This document shows positions 42,096 through 54,562 of a DNA stretch of 64,000 nucleotides, one piece after another (the stretch's first letter is position 1; the number at the start of each line of letters is the position of its first letter). The translations under genes and the position numbers were made by a program. Origin of the DNA: Macrotrachela quadricornifera (Eukaryota > Rotifera > Eurotatoria > Philodinida > Philodinidae). A model generated the notes under the pieces. The model ran no database searches. It saw only the letters and a program-made list of their open reading frames with translations, and was not told the DNA's origin. Location of the stretch: NCBI GenBank assembly GCA_022393335.1, contig JAJEKB010021165.1, positions 522,574 to 586,573 on the forward strand. The letters run 5' to 3'.

Positions 42096-45000
42096 ATGCC
42101 TTGGTTAGGTGTTGACGGTGGTATCACCGCCTTATGGCGGTGGTCTAAAAAGAAACTGGTCGAATTGAACCATTTTGAAAGTGTCGAATCCCGCACAGAT
42201 GCATTCGAATTGCGAACAGAGATTCTTGCCACACGTCTCTATCTAGCTCTTCTCACTGTCGTCGTAATTATTATTGCTCTCTACACTTCACTCGACGTAC
42301 AAACACGTACTGTGACAGTGCCCTATCCATCACAGACCGCCTACGAATATTTGGAAGCTCACTACTCGTCGACTCTCAAATGTTCCTGTCAGCAAATCAG
42401 CATACCGTTTAGAAAATTCATGTCGATCTCAGTCACTTATCATCCTGTGTGCTCAAGCCCGTTCGTATCCGATACATGGATCGACATGTTGTTCTCACAC
42501 GATCAAGGATATTACTATCCTGTTGACTTTCGTGCGTCAGCAAGCGGTCAGTTTCAAGTGCTTCAGTCTTTATGTGAGCTAGCCAATGCGTCTGTTAATG
42601 ATGAACTTGACACATTGCTTGATGGCACCACTCTGCTCAGTGGCCAGTTGATCGATGCACAAAGCCTCGAGGTGCAAGGCAATGTATCCAGTTTGTTTTT
42701 TCGCACTTCAACTGAGAACAAATTTCTCCGAACATTAAGATTGATCCGTGGCACCACCGCAGCCAACAATTTGCAGTCGGCCTTTCAAATACCGGCTACG
42801 CTCATTTTCGAAAGACTACCATATGGTGAAGTGGGTATTGCTGTCATTGCTAACAGTGTAAAGAATCCGAATGGGTCGGCGCTGTGTGCGTGTCACTCGC
42901 AAGCGACATGCTCAATCAATAGGACAGGTTTCTTCGATGTTGTTGGAGCCGACATGTACGCTAGCTTGTGGATACCTGAGACAAATGTGCTCGCCTTCGT
43001 ACCCGGCTTTGTAGTCGGTTGCTTTGCTCTCGAAGCTCTTTTACAAGCAAGACTTATGTGCCTCTTCAACCAAACGTGTATCAACCTTATTCAATCGTTT
43101 TTCGTTTCGACGAACACGAATGTTATTCCACTCGATTCTACGAAAACACGATTCGATCTGGAATCGACAACAGTTGAGATGCTTGTCAACGAACTATACG
43201 TAGAACAATGGTTAACACGCATCTCATTCTCACAATATTATACACAATGTGCTCCCATCTCATGTTTATATTCGTATTCAGAACGAAACGATGTACTGTA
43301 TGTGATTACAACATTGTTGGGTCTTTATGGTGGTCTCACAGTAGTTTTGCGTTTCATTGTCCCACGCTTGGTCAAATGGGTGCGAGATCGACGACGGATT
43401 CGTATTACAACAGCAGAAACAATATTGACCAACAATGAACGGCGTGAGTATTCATCTATAGTATTTCACGATAATTCTTAGCACCTAAAAACATTATGGA
43501 TAACCTAGGAAAATAAATTTCGAAACTTTTCACTTTGAAATTAAGGGCGTATAGAAGATTGTTATATCAGTTTTTTTATATCTCTGGGATGTTTATAAAA
43601 ATATCATGTATCATATAAAGCTCGATAGGGTTAGAGTCCTACAAGCGTACAAATTTTCTATATTTTACTCTTGATCTACTCATAAAACTGATAGAAGTTA
43701 ACTCTGAAATGTTTACTCATTCGTTCTGTTTTTAGCAGCGGTATCTGCATTACTTCAGTATATTCGAGCGAGTCCGATATGGATTCGAGCAAAGGTATCA
43801 CAGGTGAATCTTTTTAAAAGTATTGAATCACGTACGGATGTCTTCGAACAACGCAGTGAGATTCTTGCCACACGTTTATATGTCTTTCTTCTTGTCGTTT
43901 TCGTTGTCATTCTTGTTCTCTGCACTGCATTCGCTGTACAAATTCGCTCAGTGACAGTACCATATCCATCGCAAGAGACATACGAACGACTTCAAGCTCA
44001 ATATCCAACAACACTCAAATGCCCCTGTGAGCATATTAGTATCAAATATGGTTTATTTATTTCGATTTCACCTACTTATCATTCGGTGTGTTCCAGTATT
44101 TTTCTATCTGATTCATGGATCAACTCAATCACTGCTGCTGACCAAAGTAGCTCGAATGACATCCATCACTATCAAGATGATTTTATTCTGGGCGGTCAAG
44201 GTTTCTCTACTACACTCGCCTCTTTCTGCGAAGTTGCTCAAGCCACAGCCATAGACGCTGTTCGCATTTTCAATGAAACATCGATTATCTCATCGTTGGT
44301 TCTTCCACCACACGGTGAATTCGCTGCCCGAGTTCAATTAGCCATTGATCAATTTATATTGAGCACACCGAAAAGTTTTCAACGAACGCTGGAGCTCATT
44401 CGCTACCATACTCAAGGCAATCAGCTATTGACAACAACGTCCACGAATGGTGGCCCATTGATCTTGCGTCGACAATATATCAATCGCACGGTCGTATATC
44501 TTGTCTATTCAGCTGCCAATAACTTATTCAAAACCTCGAATGGAAGCTCGTGTTCATGTGCTCTTACTGATCAGTGTCAAACGAATCTCGGGTTCTACTT
44601 ATTTAATAAAACGATTAGTTCATATCCGTTGGGTTATCTTTTTGCTATTCCGTCGATGTTTATCGGATGTCTAGCAACTGAGGCTGTCCTTCAGTCATCA
44701 CTTGAATGCTACTTCAATCAGACCTGTGTGAATGCCATTCAACACCAAATTCGTTCGCTTACCAATGTGTCTGCACTCAACTTCAACGGAATCAAATTCT
44801 CATCTACAACGCCCATTGAAACATTGGTCGACATGCTCATGATCGACAAATGGACCTCATCAACTTCATTCTCACAATATTATGCTCAATGTGCCCCTGT
44901 GTCGTGTATTTATACTTATTCATCACGATACGACTGGCTTTATGTAATCACTACACTCGTCTCTTTGTTCGGTGGTCTGAGTACTGCTTTGCGACTCTTT

Positions 45001-46828
45001 GTACCGGTTGCAGTTAAATGGATACGAAACAGAAAACATCATCGAAATCAGCAGACACCGCCAGGTAAATCTTTTTTATTGTCGACTCTGAACGTTTTGC
45101 TGTGGCCTTGATAAAAAATATATCTGAGTAGTTTATATGATTTCTTAGTGAATCATGAGCATTTACTGGAAATATCGAAGCTTTTTATTTTACATAATAT
45201 ATACTAAAGACGAGATGTAAAAGACGAAATATACCATCTTATCAACGTAGCTTGATGTGCACATTGAAAACAAAAATAGTGACATATTTTTGTTTTGGCT
45301 CTAATCAGACTGGCATCATAGTCCTAAATTTATAGACTCACCAATGAAAGCATTTGACTTAGAATCACCTTGATCACAAATTGATCTACCTGATCTGTAA
45401 GTGCCGATGAATATTTCTGAAAAGCTATGTCGTATTTCCTAGATGAAATGATATCTAGTTTTATTGATTTTCTGACTCAATATTATTATTTACTATAGGT
45501 ACACCTTTGCATGAACGTATTCGTATTGCACGTCACTTGCTCTATACACACTTGACAACGCTCAATTTATTCAAGGATGTCCGTACTGCCTATGATGAAC
45601 ATCGACAACGCACACAAATATTGTCCACCCGTATCTTCATCATTACGTTGCTCATTATCATCTGCATTCTTGCTACCTACAATGGCCTAAGTATTCAAAT
45701 GCAAAGTGCTACCGTGGAAGAACCATCATTGAGCGTCTATGAGCAGCTTCAAGCAAAATATGGGTCAACTATCGAGTGTCCGTGTCAGAATATTAGCGTG
45801 CCGGTAAGTTCTACAAATATTTTATTCTACTCTTTTCTACTGAGTGTATATAGAAAGGTGAATACATATCAATTGTACCACATATTCACCCAATATGCTC
45901 CAGTTTCTTTGTGTCGTCTGCATGGCAATCAGCTTTATATAGCATTACAGGAGCTGTGTATAAAACCTATCGAGACTATCGTGCTTCAACTCTATCTCAC
46001 TTCGAACTTCTCGCCATGCTCTGTCACTTAGCCAACGATACGATGCAAGATGCACTTGAACTGTTCGCAGTAGATACCATTGTGAATACTCGACTACAGT
46101 CACGCGTGACCATAAATGAACAAGCGAAATCGCTTATTCATCAATTTCAATTGTTGACACCGAAAACATTTATTCGTACACTTGATTTTGTTCGTCGTAT
46201 GACACAAGGCAATGCAATTATTACTGGTCCCTTAACAAACTGGATTTTTGTCACACTGCATACTAACTATAACTACGCGTCGCTGTACACAAAACCTCGA
46301 ACATTTAATAATCAAACTTGCTCTTGTGGTAAGAAAGCGACATGTGTGGAACCAGCAATTGCCTTTGATCAAGATTATGATGATGATGATCCAGCAGCTC
46401 GTGGTGAACCGGTACCGGGCATGTTGATCGGCTGCTATCCGATTGAATCATTACTACAATCGACTTTAGTTTGTCTCTATAATGAGACGTGTGTCAAACT
46501 GTTGATGAATGTTAGTGCTAAATATAGTGTTCCCTATCTTGATTCAGATCTGTCAATGTCCAATCAAACCGTACAAATGTTGGTCAATGCACTTTTCGTG
46601 GAGACGTGGACAACAAACATCAAATACGATGCTTACTTTGCTCAATGCAAACCTATTTCATGTACGTATACATTCAATGAACGACAATCTCTACTCTATG
46701 TGCTGTTACGAATAATTGGCCTATATGGTGGTTTAACAATTGTACTCAGACTACTCGTACCCATACCGATTAAACTAGTACAAGAGTTGATTTTGTATCG
46801 ACAAGGTGTCATACAGCCTATTCAATAA
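42096..46828 (+). CDS. large membrane protein made of three homologous two-TM modules
   Basis: Exons 42096-43443, 43736-45064, 45499-45803 and 45854-46828 (introns 292, 434 and 50 bp, all GT-AG, phases 1, 1 and 0) join in one frame to 1318 residues. Each module of about 400-450 residues repeats one plan. First comes an ESRTDxxExRxEILATRLY start, then a TM helix. VTVPYPSQxxYExL precedes a Cys-rich extracellular part (KCPCxxISI...YHPVCSS.F.S..W; CELA; SFxRTLxLIR; G..IGC...ALLQ..L.C.FNQTC). Near the end is SFSQYYxQCAPxSCxY and a second TM (LYVITTLLGLYGGLTVVLRxxVPxxVKW) with a basic end. Two TMs around a large disulphide-rich ectodomain with many N-glycosylation sites resemble DEG/ENaC or P2X topology, but no family motif proves it. 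AATAAA lies at 46891. Three tandem genes is the alternative, but the linkers are open and splice in frame. Confidence 0.75.
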
Positions 46829-48527
46829 ATAATCAGTAGCCTGTTGATGTTGTATGTAAGCGGATATATCATGCTTGATATCTTATTTCGAATAAAACAT
46901 TGTCGTATTATTGTAGATGCTATTGCTCTCATTGCATAGAGTTGATTGAAAAATGATTCAGCCTCCTGTACTATGTAGTTTTGTTTTTCCTGCCATTTAA
47001 AAACGAAATAGTTTATAGATCGTCATATTATTCATTTGCAGATGAAGTTACTTTTGGATTCAGTTTTAGTTCCATGAAGTTTCTAAGGGTTGTTAGTAAG
47101 ATGACGAAGAATTATCTAATGAGAAAAGTGCTTTATCAATGAAAGAAAGTCATGTTTGTATAGAAAAATTGTACTATGTTAGGAAGTCGTTTGTGTCCCT
47201 GGTCCAGTATCTCTCTCTTTCTCTCTTTTACTAGTTATTTCTTTCATTCTCTTTCATGTTACCGACAATGGCTAACATAATCTGAATATTTTTACTTTTT
47301 TTTTCTCTTGAGTATCGAATAGTGTGGGAGTAATGTGTATAGGTAAAGATATACGTAAGGAACATCGAAATATATTGAAGCTAGTCGTAATGGCTAACGC
47401 ACTACATAGATGTTGTTAGAAAGTAAACAGATTGTTATTGAAATAATACAAATAATGATATCAAATTATTTTCTTCAATAGTAGATATTGATCCTGGTAT
47501 TGCCACCTTCTGTAGCTAAGAATATGACCAATATACTGGAAGTTTCAAATTATACCACAAGATGACTCATCGTTATTTCTCTCGATATCCTAAGAATCAG
47601 AAAGGTGGGCCACTCAGAATATGTCCCGATGAGTGATAGTCGCACATGACAAATCCGAATTGATTGGTGTGAAGGCGCTTGTGATGAGCGTATATGCTTA
47701 TTCTCTGAATTCAAGATAATATTTGATCAGAATTTCACAGAAAAGTTGTACTGGACATATAAATTCAAGGGGACTCCTGTTCAGCCATTATATCGTAAAG
47801 CAGACAGGTTGAATGACTTACATTTTTTATGGCGAAAATTTCTCCAAATTCGAAACTAACAAAGAGCGTTTTCATTAAAATATTTTTTAATTTAAACTAC
47901 TTCTTGAGAGTGAGGGTGAGTCAATTGGAAAACAGATCAATCTATCCTTTGACGTAAAGACAAACTAATCTGCTACTCTCAATTCTTGCTTATTAGCAAT
48001 CGATTTTATATCAAATATCAATTTATAATTTTTAATAAAGTGCTTTGAAAAATAATGAAGATAAATGCAGAGTTTTTGATTTTGCCGACGCGTTTCGTAT
48101 TATTTATTCTAAAATTAAACACTCATCAGGGCACTCTGCACAAAAATGAACAAAAGAATTAAAGAAAAAGTGAAAATGAATAAGAGAGAATAAAAAAGGG
48201 AACAATGGAAGCTACCCATGTAAAAAAAACACAAAAATCATATTAAAATCGATTTTTGTAATTGCGCCATCTCAATGTTGAATAATTTATGTAAGGGTTT
48301 CAACTTTATCGTATATGTCAGGTCTTAGATCATTGGTAAGTTCACAATTTATGAATATAAAAAAGTTAGATGTATAGATTAGAATCCAGGTAAAAGTAGT
48401 TTTTACCTTAAAATGTTATTAAACGTGATTAAAATCTGATATTTCATGTTGTTTTTTTTACATGGATTACCCTGTTCCGTGCAGCAGGGCAGGGCAGAGC
48501 GAATACACATTGATGTAGTTTCATGAC
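46829..48527. other. intergenic stretch
   Basis: Contains the poly(A) signal of the three-module gene (46891-46896), a short CT-rich tract (about 47210-47228) and otherwise AT-rich sequence without a supported gene. Confidence 0.5.
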
Positions 48528-48529
48528 TA

Positions 48530-50804
48530 ACGAGGGAACCTCTCGAGGTGATAAAAAGCTTTAAGGCTCAGGCTACTTTTGTCTTGTAGACCTTAATAAG
48601 TAGTGAAATACCCCAAGTTGGTTCATCCCCTTATCGCTTTCCAAAGGAGTTATACCTATCTCAAGTTTCAGTCGAAGAACACCATTTTTTCATGATTTTC
48701 GATTTTTCACTGAAACTATCATTAATACATATATTTGTTGTTCCTATGATGACGTGTGAAAAAGAGAAGAAAGGAAAAGATCGACAAGCACTGTTGTTCG
48801 TTAATGTTGATTAATGCATATGGTATTCGATGAAGAAATGATCGAAGCATAGAATTCTTTTGCAGTAGCTGCAGTGTATTAATGAAAACGAGTCACATGA
48901 CGAAATGTCACAGTGCGATTGATTGAGTTTGAAGCAAACGTCTGTTACCGTTTGAAACTGACCTGGGTGATTATCAAGATAACCACTCTTAAACCATGCG
49001 TAACGTATCATAGGTTTATAGATGGGAGCCGAAATTTGATTATGGATGAGCGAATGGAGTCTGATGATGTTGTTGCGTTGAGCCATTTGGATATCAATAT
49101 CGTCGAGAATAACCCTATCGTAAACACGTCGAGCAATAACTTTGTATTCGTGGTTAAAAAAGACATCAAGAGGTTGGATTTTAGCCGTTGTCTTTGGTGG
49201 AATTTCCATTCGTTTACAATCCCTTACCTTCTCATAAATACCCTTTAGATCTCCTTGACCGGGCCAACTATCAGAGAGTAGAAGAGTTCGAGATGAATCG
49301 GTAATTGAGAAAATGAATACGTTGTCACGCCAATACTCGACCAATGAGGTTGTGAGCTTGCCCGAGGCACTGTACGTTACCACGACATTATCGGCTTTAA
49401 AAAGATTACTTTTAATATTATCGCTCATTCGTCCACCCGGTTCTTTGAGACATAGGAAAACCGGTCCAATCACTTTACCACTCAAGCTAATCATCGGTTG
49501 CACAGTGTAACTGTGAATAGTGGCATTTTTAGAACGAACTGCTGAAAGCGTCGTTTTCTCACCGTGGTGACTGAGAGTGCGACTGGAATGCATCTCAAGT
49601 TCCAAACCCGATTGATCAGTATTTAAAACATTATCTTCTTCATAGAGTGAAAGAAGCTTTCGTATTTCAGCCACAAATAGATCAGCCGATTTTTGGATAT
49701 CATCTTCATTCTTCACCTCTCGCTTTGTCACCACCTTAGTTATTTTACGTGAACAGATATCATGTTTGTGTTTAAAATTGAGTAACCAAGTATCGGAAGC
49801 AGTGAACTCATTGAATAACATTGATCTAGCCTGTTGATAACCCCACCTTTTCAAATCGATATCATGTACAGGACACAGTAAATCTCTAGCACGCTCGAAC
49901 TTAACATACACGAAATCGTCGACAGAATCGACCTTCTGCTTTTTCGTTCCCTCCTCCTCGACGTATTTTCGGAAACGAGCCATATAATATTGGTAAGGTA
50001 TACGCTGAAAATGATATTTTACATTTTTCCAGGTGTGTTTTCTTTTACCTGTTGTAGGGTTGATAGCATCATAGAATTCCAGAGCCCGTTTCATATAAAA
50101 AAGAGTGAAGTTCGCGAAAACTTTTGGGCTTGTATCTTCTTCCTCATAGTCAGAATCCTGATAAAAATCATCCGAATCCGCTTCACATCCATCGAACTCC
50201 GAGTCAAGAGTCGAGTGATCGAGTGTAGTTTCATATTCATGAGTGTACGAATCACTAGTTAAGATCGATTCTAAAATTTCCAACAAATGAGTGACCACTT
50301 CTTCTTCGTCAACGACCGAGCTGGGTATACAATTGGATAGCTGTTGAGACGCTTTATCCGTCAAAAGCTGTATAATTTTACCTGCAGTACTCATTTTTGT
50401 TAAACAATATCAAAAAACGACTCCTTGTACAACTAGTAAAACGAAATATTCGCACACAAATACGCCTTCTACTCTTTTTCTTCGTTCGTACATGATGGTA
50501 TGCATCAAATCAACAGATAGCATAAAGATAAAATTATTGCCTCATCATTCAAGGTCTACGTCAAATTCTTTTTATTGTTCTAATAAAAAGAGTATATGCA
50601 TCTAGGTATTAACGATAGTTTCAGTGAAAAATCGAAAATCATGAAAAAATAGTGTTTTTCGACTGAAACTTGAGATAGGTGTAACTCCTTTGGAAAGCGA
50701 TAAGGGGATGAACCAACTTGGGGTATTTCACTACTTACTAAGGTCTACAAGACAAGAGTAGTCTGAGCCTTAAAGCTTTTTATCACCTCGAGAGGTTCCC
50801 TCGG
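48530..50804. mobile_element. apparently intact pogo-type DNA transposon
   Basis: Inverted repeats of about 199 bp (48530-48728 and 50606-50804; outer end [A/C]CGAGGGAACCTCTCG) differ at only a few positions. TA dinucleotides flank both ends (48528-48529 and 50805-50806), the target duplication expected for the Tc1/mariner/pogo superfamily. The element is 2275 bp and carries one uninterrupted transposase. Close similarity of the arms and an open frame suggest fairly recent activity. Confidence 0.92.
48811..50394 (-). CDS. pogo/Tigger-like transposase
   Basis: 527 residues in a single exon, filling the space between the inverted repeats. Residues 28-90 are acidic. Residues about 165-222 form a CENP-B/Tc5-type DNA-binding helix-turn-helix (KFERARDLLCPVHDIDLKRW ... 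WLLNFKHKHDICSRKIT). The catalytic DDE_1 domain shows Asp260 (NTDQSG), Asp375 (LLLSDSWPG) and Asp410 (PPKTTAKIQPLD), a D-D-35-D arrangement typical of pogo. The C-terminus (about 495-527) has a Cys/His cluster (CDISSC...HCSYC...CFDHFF..YH.H) that could bind zinc. It would cut and paste the element using its inverted repeats. No stop or frameshift; the homologous copy at 20243-22105 has an extra intron and two stops. Confidence 0.92.
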   Translation of the reverse strand: MSTAGKIIQLLTDKASQQLSNCIPSSVVDEEEVVTHLLEILESILTSDSYTHEYETTLDHSTLDSEFDGCEADSDDFYQDSDYEEEDTSPKVFANFTLFYMKRALEFYDAINPTTGKRKHTWKNVKYHFQRIPYQYYMARFRKYVEEEGTKKQKVDSVDDFVYVKFERARDLLCPVHDIDLKRWGYQQARSMLFNEFTASDTWLLNFKHKHDICSRKITKVVTKREVKNEDDIQKSADLFVAEIRKLLSLYEEDNVLNTDQSGLELEMHSSRTLSHHGEKTTLSAVRSKNATIHSYTVQPMISLSGKVIGPVFLCLKEPGGRMSDNIKSNLFKADNVVVTYSASGKLTTSLVEYWRDNVFIFSITDSSRTLLLSDSWPGQGDLKGIYEKVRDCKRMEIPPKTTAKIQPLDVFFNHEYKVIARRVYDRVILDDIDIQMAQRNNIIRLHSLIHNQISAPIYKPMIRYAWFKSGYLDNHPGQFQTVTDVCFKLNQSHCDISSCDSFSLIHCSYCKRILCFDHFFIEYHMH

Positions 50805-50806
50805 TA

Positions 50807-51538
50807 GACATTAACTCGGACTCAATTATATCTTAAACGTGAACAGTGAAACACCAGCATATTTAACCACTAGTCCTCGAACACATCGACAATACTTCAA
50901 ATTGTGTCTGTCATCAAAACTTAGCAGATGCGGTTCGAAAAAAACGAAACCTACACAAAAACGAGTGTTACTTTCCATACTGAAATGTGTTATAATGGAA
51001 ACAATCGTGTTAATAGCATCAGCAGTTCTACTTCATGTCAAGGGGAAGTTACATTTAATGATGAAGAGGCGACGATATATTAGCTTACGGCTGGTTCTGA
51101 GCTGTTTCCAGTTTTTTCCGTGTTTTCTCTTTGTTTTACATTGCTGAAATCTTGACACTCTTATACTTTTTGGACAAAGTATTTTCTATATCGCTCGAAC
51201 TTCATCAGCGTCACGGAATAGTTTTCCTCGCTAATCACGCTTATGGTCCCCGACTCGGTACAACAGCGATCTTGAAGATCGTCAAATGCATCAGATGGGC
51301 GCTGAGGGATTCTTCACCTCTACACCAACACCCTTGTTTTGATGGCAAACACAATTGGGAGCACTGTCGATGTGCTCGAAGACGAGTAGTCAAATATACT
51401 GTTATTTTCCCGTTCGTGCTTAAGATACAATTGAGTTCGAGTTGGTGTTGAGGATCACAGTTTTCCGATGTCTATCTGTGATAAAAATTTGGTTGAAAAC
51501 GTTGAACTTTAGCTGTATATTTAGGTGTATAAATACTT
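50807..51538. other. intergenic stretch
   Basis: Two overlapping ORFs (50839-51147, 51131-51451) lack domains and look random. No other structure seen. 'GTGTATAAATAC' lies just before the ATG at 51539. Confidence 0.4.
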
Positions 51539-51916
51539 ATGACCAGTAGTGTGGAAAATCAACAATTTGCTGCGTCAGGCACTTACAATAACCTTGATTG
51601 TGATGGTCGTCGTTGCGCCGCATGTGGCAAGTGTCGTGACTGGTACTATACGGGCGATTCGGAAAATTAGAACTGGATCCGTAGTTGCAAAAATTGGACT
51701 AACAATGATGTGAAGCGGTGGGATGATGGTGACGTTTGGAACGATTTTAAGCGTCGTGATGGTGCAACATGCTGTTTTTATGATGTTGTTCATCTTCGTC
51801 GTGATCCTCATGATTTTCTTTTTGATGATCTTCGTGAAGATTATCGCTACGATTGTCGTCGTCCTGATTTTATTGTGGGTTATGTGTGCCTTTGTAAAAA
51901 TAATAAATTAAGTTAA
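51539..51916 (+). pseudogene. small Cys/Trp-rich protein gene interrupted by one stop codon
   Basis: Reading from ATG 51539 to TAA 51916 gives 125 residues with a single in-frame TAG at 51668-51670 (codon 44). Either side reads as one coherent protein: FAASGTYNNLDCDGRRCAAC, GKCRDWYYTGD before the stop, and NWIRSCKNWT, KRWDDGDVWNDFKRRDGATC, VGYVCLCKNN after it. Evenly spaced Cys and Trp and the CAACGKC knot suggest a small zinc- or disulphide-stabilised protein of a kind I associate with rotifers. The stop sits where Trp (TGG) would fit (ENxNWIR), so one G-to-A change may have killed it. Alternatives are a sequencing error or stop readthrough. Hydrophobic ORFs in other frames here are shadows. 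Function unknown. Confidence 0.6.
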
Positions 51917-53333
51917 TCTTTTTTGTTCATAGTCTGCATGAATTCGCGCTGTTTTTACTTTGTGTGACGTAGAAGGTAGTTGGTTCCAGTTTTGGAGGGT
52001 GAAGCGAGCGCCGAACGCGCGTAGAAAAGGTCTTGAGGTACGGTGATGATGGCACCTACGGATAACGCTACGTTACAACAGTGTGTTAAGTTGCTGTTTG
52101 TGCTTTAGAAGCGAATTTAAATGGATGAATTAGCTTTCGTCTCGCTTCTTCCAAACTCCGGACATACATGTGGGTGTTCAGAAATGATTTTTTGTACGAG
52201 AGATCGTATTAGAAAAGCAAGGAAATCGGAATGTTTTGACCGAATGTTCGGAATAGAATGCTTCTTGCTATATTTGATGCAACCCTGAAGATCGTAGTGA
52301 ACAAAGCGGATGTTCGAAATGTATGTCTCAGAGTACTTGTTACAGAAAAAAATCGGAAAAATGGAACGACATTGACAAGACATTCGGAAAAGAATTTACT
52401 AGAAGATTGTAGCAGATATAAAGACTTTTCTTTCTAGTTTTATAGACAAGAATGATTGCAAGACAAGCATGGCACTTCGCATTCTCTCAAAGGTGAGTAA
52501 ATCTTCACATAGGTACGAACATCCGGCCTTTTCCATTCTGAACATCTTGTAGTTTTCATTACGAACTTCCTGTTTTTTATTATATTTCATTGAATTATGC
52601 CATTACAAACACCCTGCCTCTTCCCTTACGTCAGAAGATCATAACGGGCTGTTATATCAGAAGTAAGGATTCATGTAATAAGCATATACCGTTCCTCCTC
52701 AGCTTATTCCATTTTATCACCTTTAGTCTCCTGCTATTACTCGTCTGATACAATGGATATTTAAGAGGCTGTTATTGTGAAAAAAAAAGGAGATTGCTGT
52801 TCGTTTTCGAGTGAACAAGAATAAACAAGGAAAGAGCGATAACAAATTGGTGCGCTAGCCGGGAAAATTGTTTAATGATTATATGTGAACAAGACAAAGT
52901 TCTAAATGACTTATTAATACTGAATTTCCACGATTAACCGATATTGTTACCGACTTGACTGATCAAATAATATATTCACTTGTTGTAAGGTGCCGGCAAT
53001 GCGAATTTTGAGTTAAAGTTTGTTTTTGCAGTTTTTCTTTAAATCATTTGATAGTGTGAGCTGTGGATCTCGAAAAACAACTTTGTACCTCACAAAAAAT
53101 TTCTTTTACAGATAGAAAAACATGAAAACCTCGAAGGATGTCGTTTTTTTTCAAAAAACACATTCTGTTCAAAATAAGCCTTATATTTTGCTTCGTGCTT
53201 TTCTTGAACTTCTGAGAATAGTTTTTTTCATGTAAGCGATGCACGCAAATATTTTATCTCATTCAACTCATCATAAAACTAGTCACAAAAGTACGATTCG
53301 TTTGTTTTTCTTTCGTTTCTTGTGTAGATTCAC
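51917..53333. other. intergenic stretch
   Basis: No supported gene; several short reverse-strand ORFs (52117-52383, 52399-52590, 53044-53244) have no domain. No repeats noted. Confidence 0.45.
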
Positions 53334-53907
53334 TGTATGAGTTGGGTTATGTCTAAAATGACTTGGGTTAGGTGCAGAATTTAATTCTCCGTCGAATAGT
53401 TCCAGTTCCAAGGGGGGGGGGGGGTCAGCGGGCAAAAATCTTCCCTTCGATCGCAAATACTGTTTTTTGCATCTCATTGCACAGTTCATTTAAATTTATT
53501 TAAAATAAGATATATTTGTAGTTGCTGAAACTAGTTATTATATCTTAGTTAATATGTTTTAACTCGAGCTTTCGACCCTTCATAGAGTCAATTCAATATC
53601 AACATCATTTATTGCATTACTACTGTCGATGACTCTATGAAGGGTCGATGACTCTATAGAGGGTCGAAAGCTCGAGTTAAAACATATTAACTAAGATATA
53701 ATAACTACATTCATCAACTAAAAATATATTTTATTTTAAATAAATTTGAATGAACTGTGCAATGAGGTGCAAAAAACAGTATTTGCGATCGAAGGGCAAT
53801 TTTTTGCCCGCTGACCCCCCCCCCCCCCCTTGAAACCGGAACCATTCGACGGAGAATTAAATTCTGCACCTAATCCAAGTCATTTGAGACATAACCCAAC
53901 TGATATA
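53334..53907. mobile_element. large foldback (inverted repeat) element with G/C homopolymers
   Basis: Left arm 53334-53589 and right arm 53631-53907 are inverted copies, separated by about 40 bp. The arms contain GAGCTTTCGACCC next to the centre, a homopolymer of 13 G (53412-53424) against 15 C (53815-53829), and a GTTGGGTTATGTCT end. The right inner end has a duplicated TCGATGACTCTAT block. It encodes nothing. It could be a foldback MITE or joined retroelement repeats; the GAAAGCTCGAG core beside it recalls the foldback near 14.3 kb. Confidence 0.85.
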
Positions 53908-54506
53908 GCGAATCCGTACAAGAAATGTCGAATATCGGGCTAACTTTACCGACGTATCGAATGGCTACATTGGAAGTCAAAATCGAACGAAAACTGTTTT
54001 CAGAATATCGTTCATACCAGTTCCTTGAATATAAAATTTTAGTATTCAAGTGAAAAATGATAGTTCAAAGCAGTATTTTTTGACGTTTATTTTATGTAAA
54101 AAAACTTTGTATACTCTTATATCATTAAGAAAAAAAGCGGCTCATTTGGTTCAACTGGGATTGAGATATTCAAAATTCTTATCGGGGCGCTACTTATGGA
54201 ACACTCTGTAGACTATTTCATTGATACAGTTAAAATTTTTGGAAGAAAGTCATGCATTATTGACGTCAAAATTTAGTACGTTAAAAGTAGTTTGAGCGAG
54301 TCCTTTTGATAAATTAAATGTGTTAAGGAATTTTTTCCAAGTTTATTCTGCTGCGCTCCATTTCTCGTTTGTAAATAATGAGAAAAGAAACACAATTATT
54401 TTTTCTTACGCCTTCATGGAATTTTTCTTATGTTTCGTTTTCATTATATACTTACCAAAGTAACTCAACATTTTTAATGTAAATAACGTATGTTGTAATA
54501 AAACAA
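53908..54506. other. intergenic stretch
   Basis: No gene seen. It ends in the promoter region of the LRR gene. Confidence 0.4.
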
Positions 54507-54554
54507 ATGCCAAGCTGCTGCTATTTGTGCATCGTCGCCTACACACTCGCCTGC

Positions 54555-54562
54555 TATATAAA
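54555..54562 (+). promoter_or_regulatory. TATA box of the LRR gene
   Basis: TATATAAA lies 83 bp upstream of the proposed ATG at 54645. That distance gives a 5' UTR of about 50 nt, which supports the small first exon. Confidence 0.55.

Noticed and set aside
43208..43438. Forward ORF inside module 1 and similar ORFs at 44027-44254 and 46509-46715
   Set aside because: Alternative frames of the three-module gene without domain content.
51575..51911. Hydrophobic ORFs (51723-51911 forward, 51575-51811 reverse) that look like membrane proteins
   Set aside because: They are other frames of the Cys/Trp-rich gene at 51539-51916; the hydrophobicity comes from its GAT/CGT codons read out of frame.
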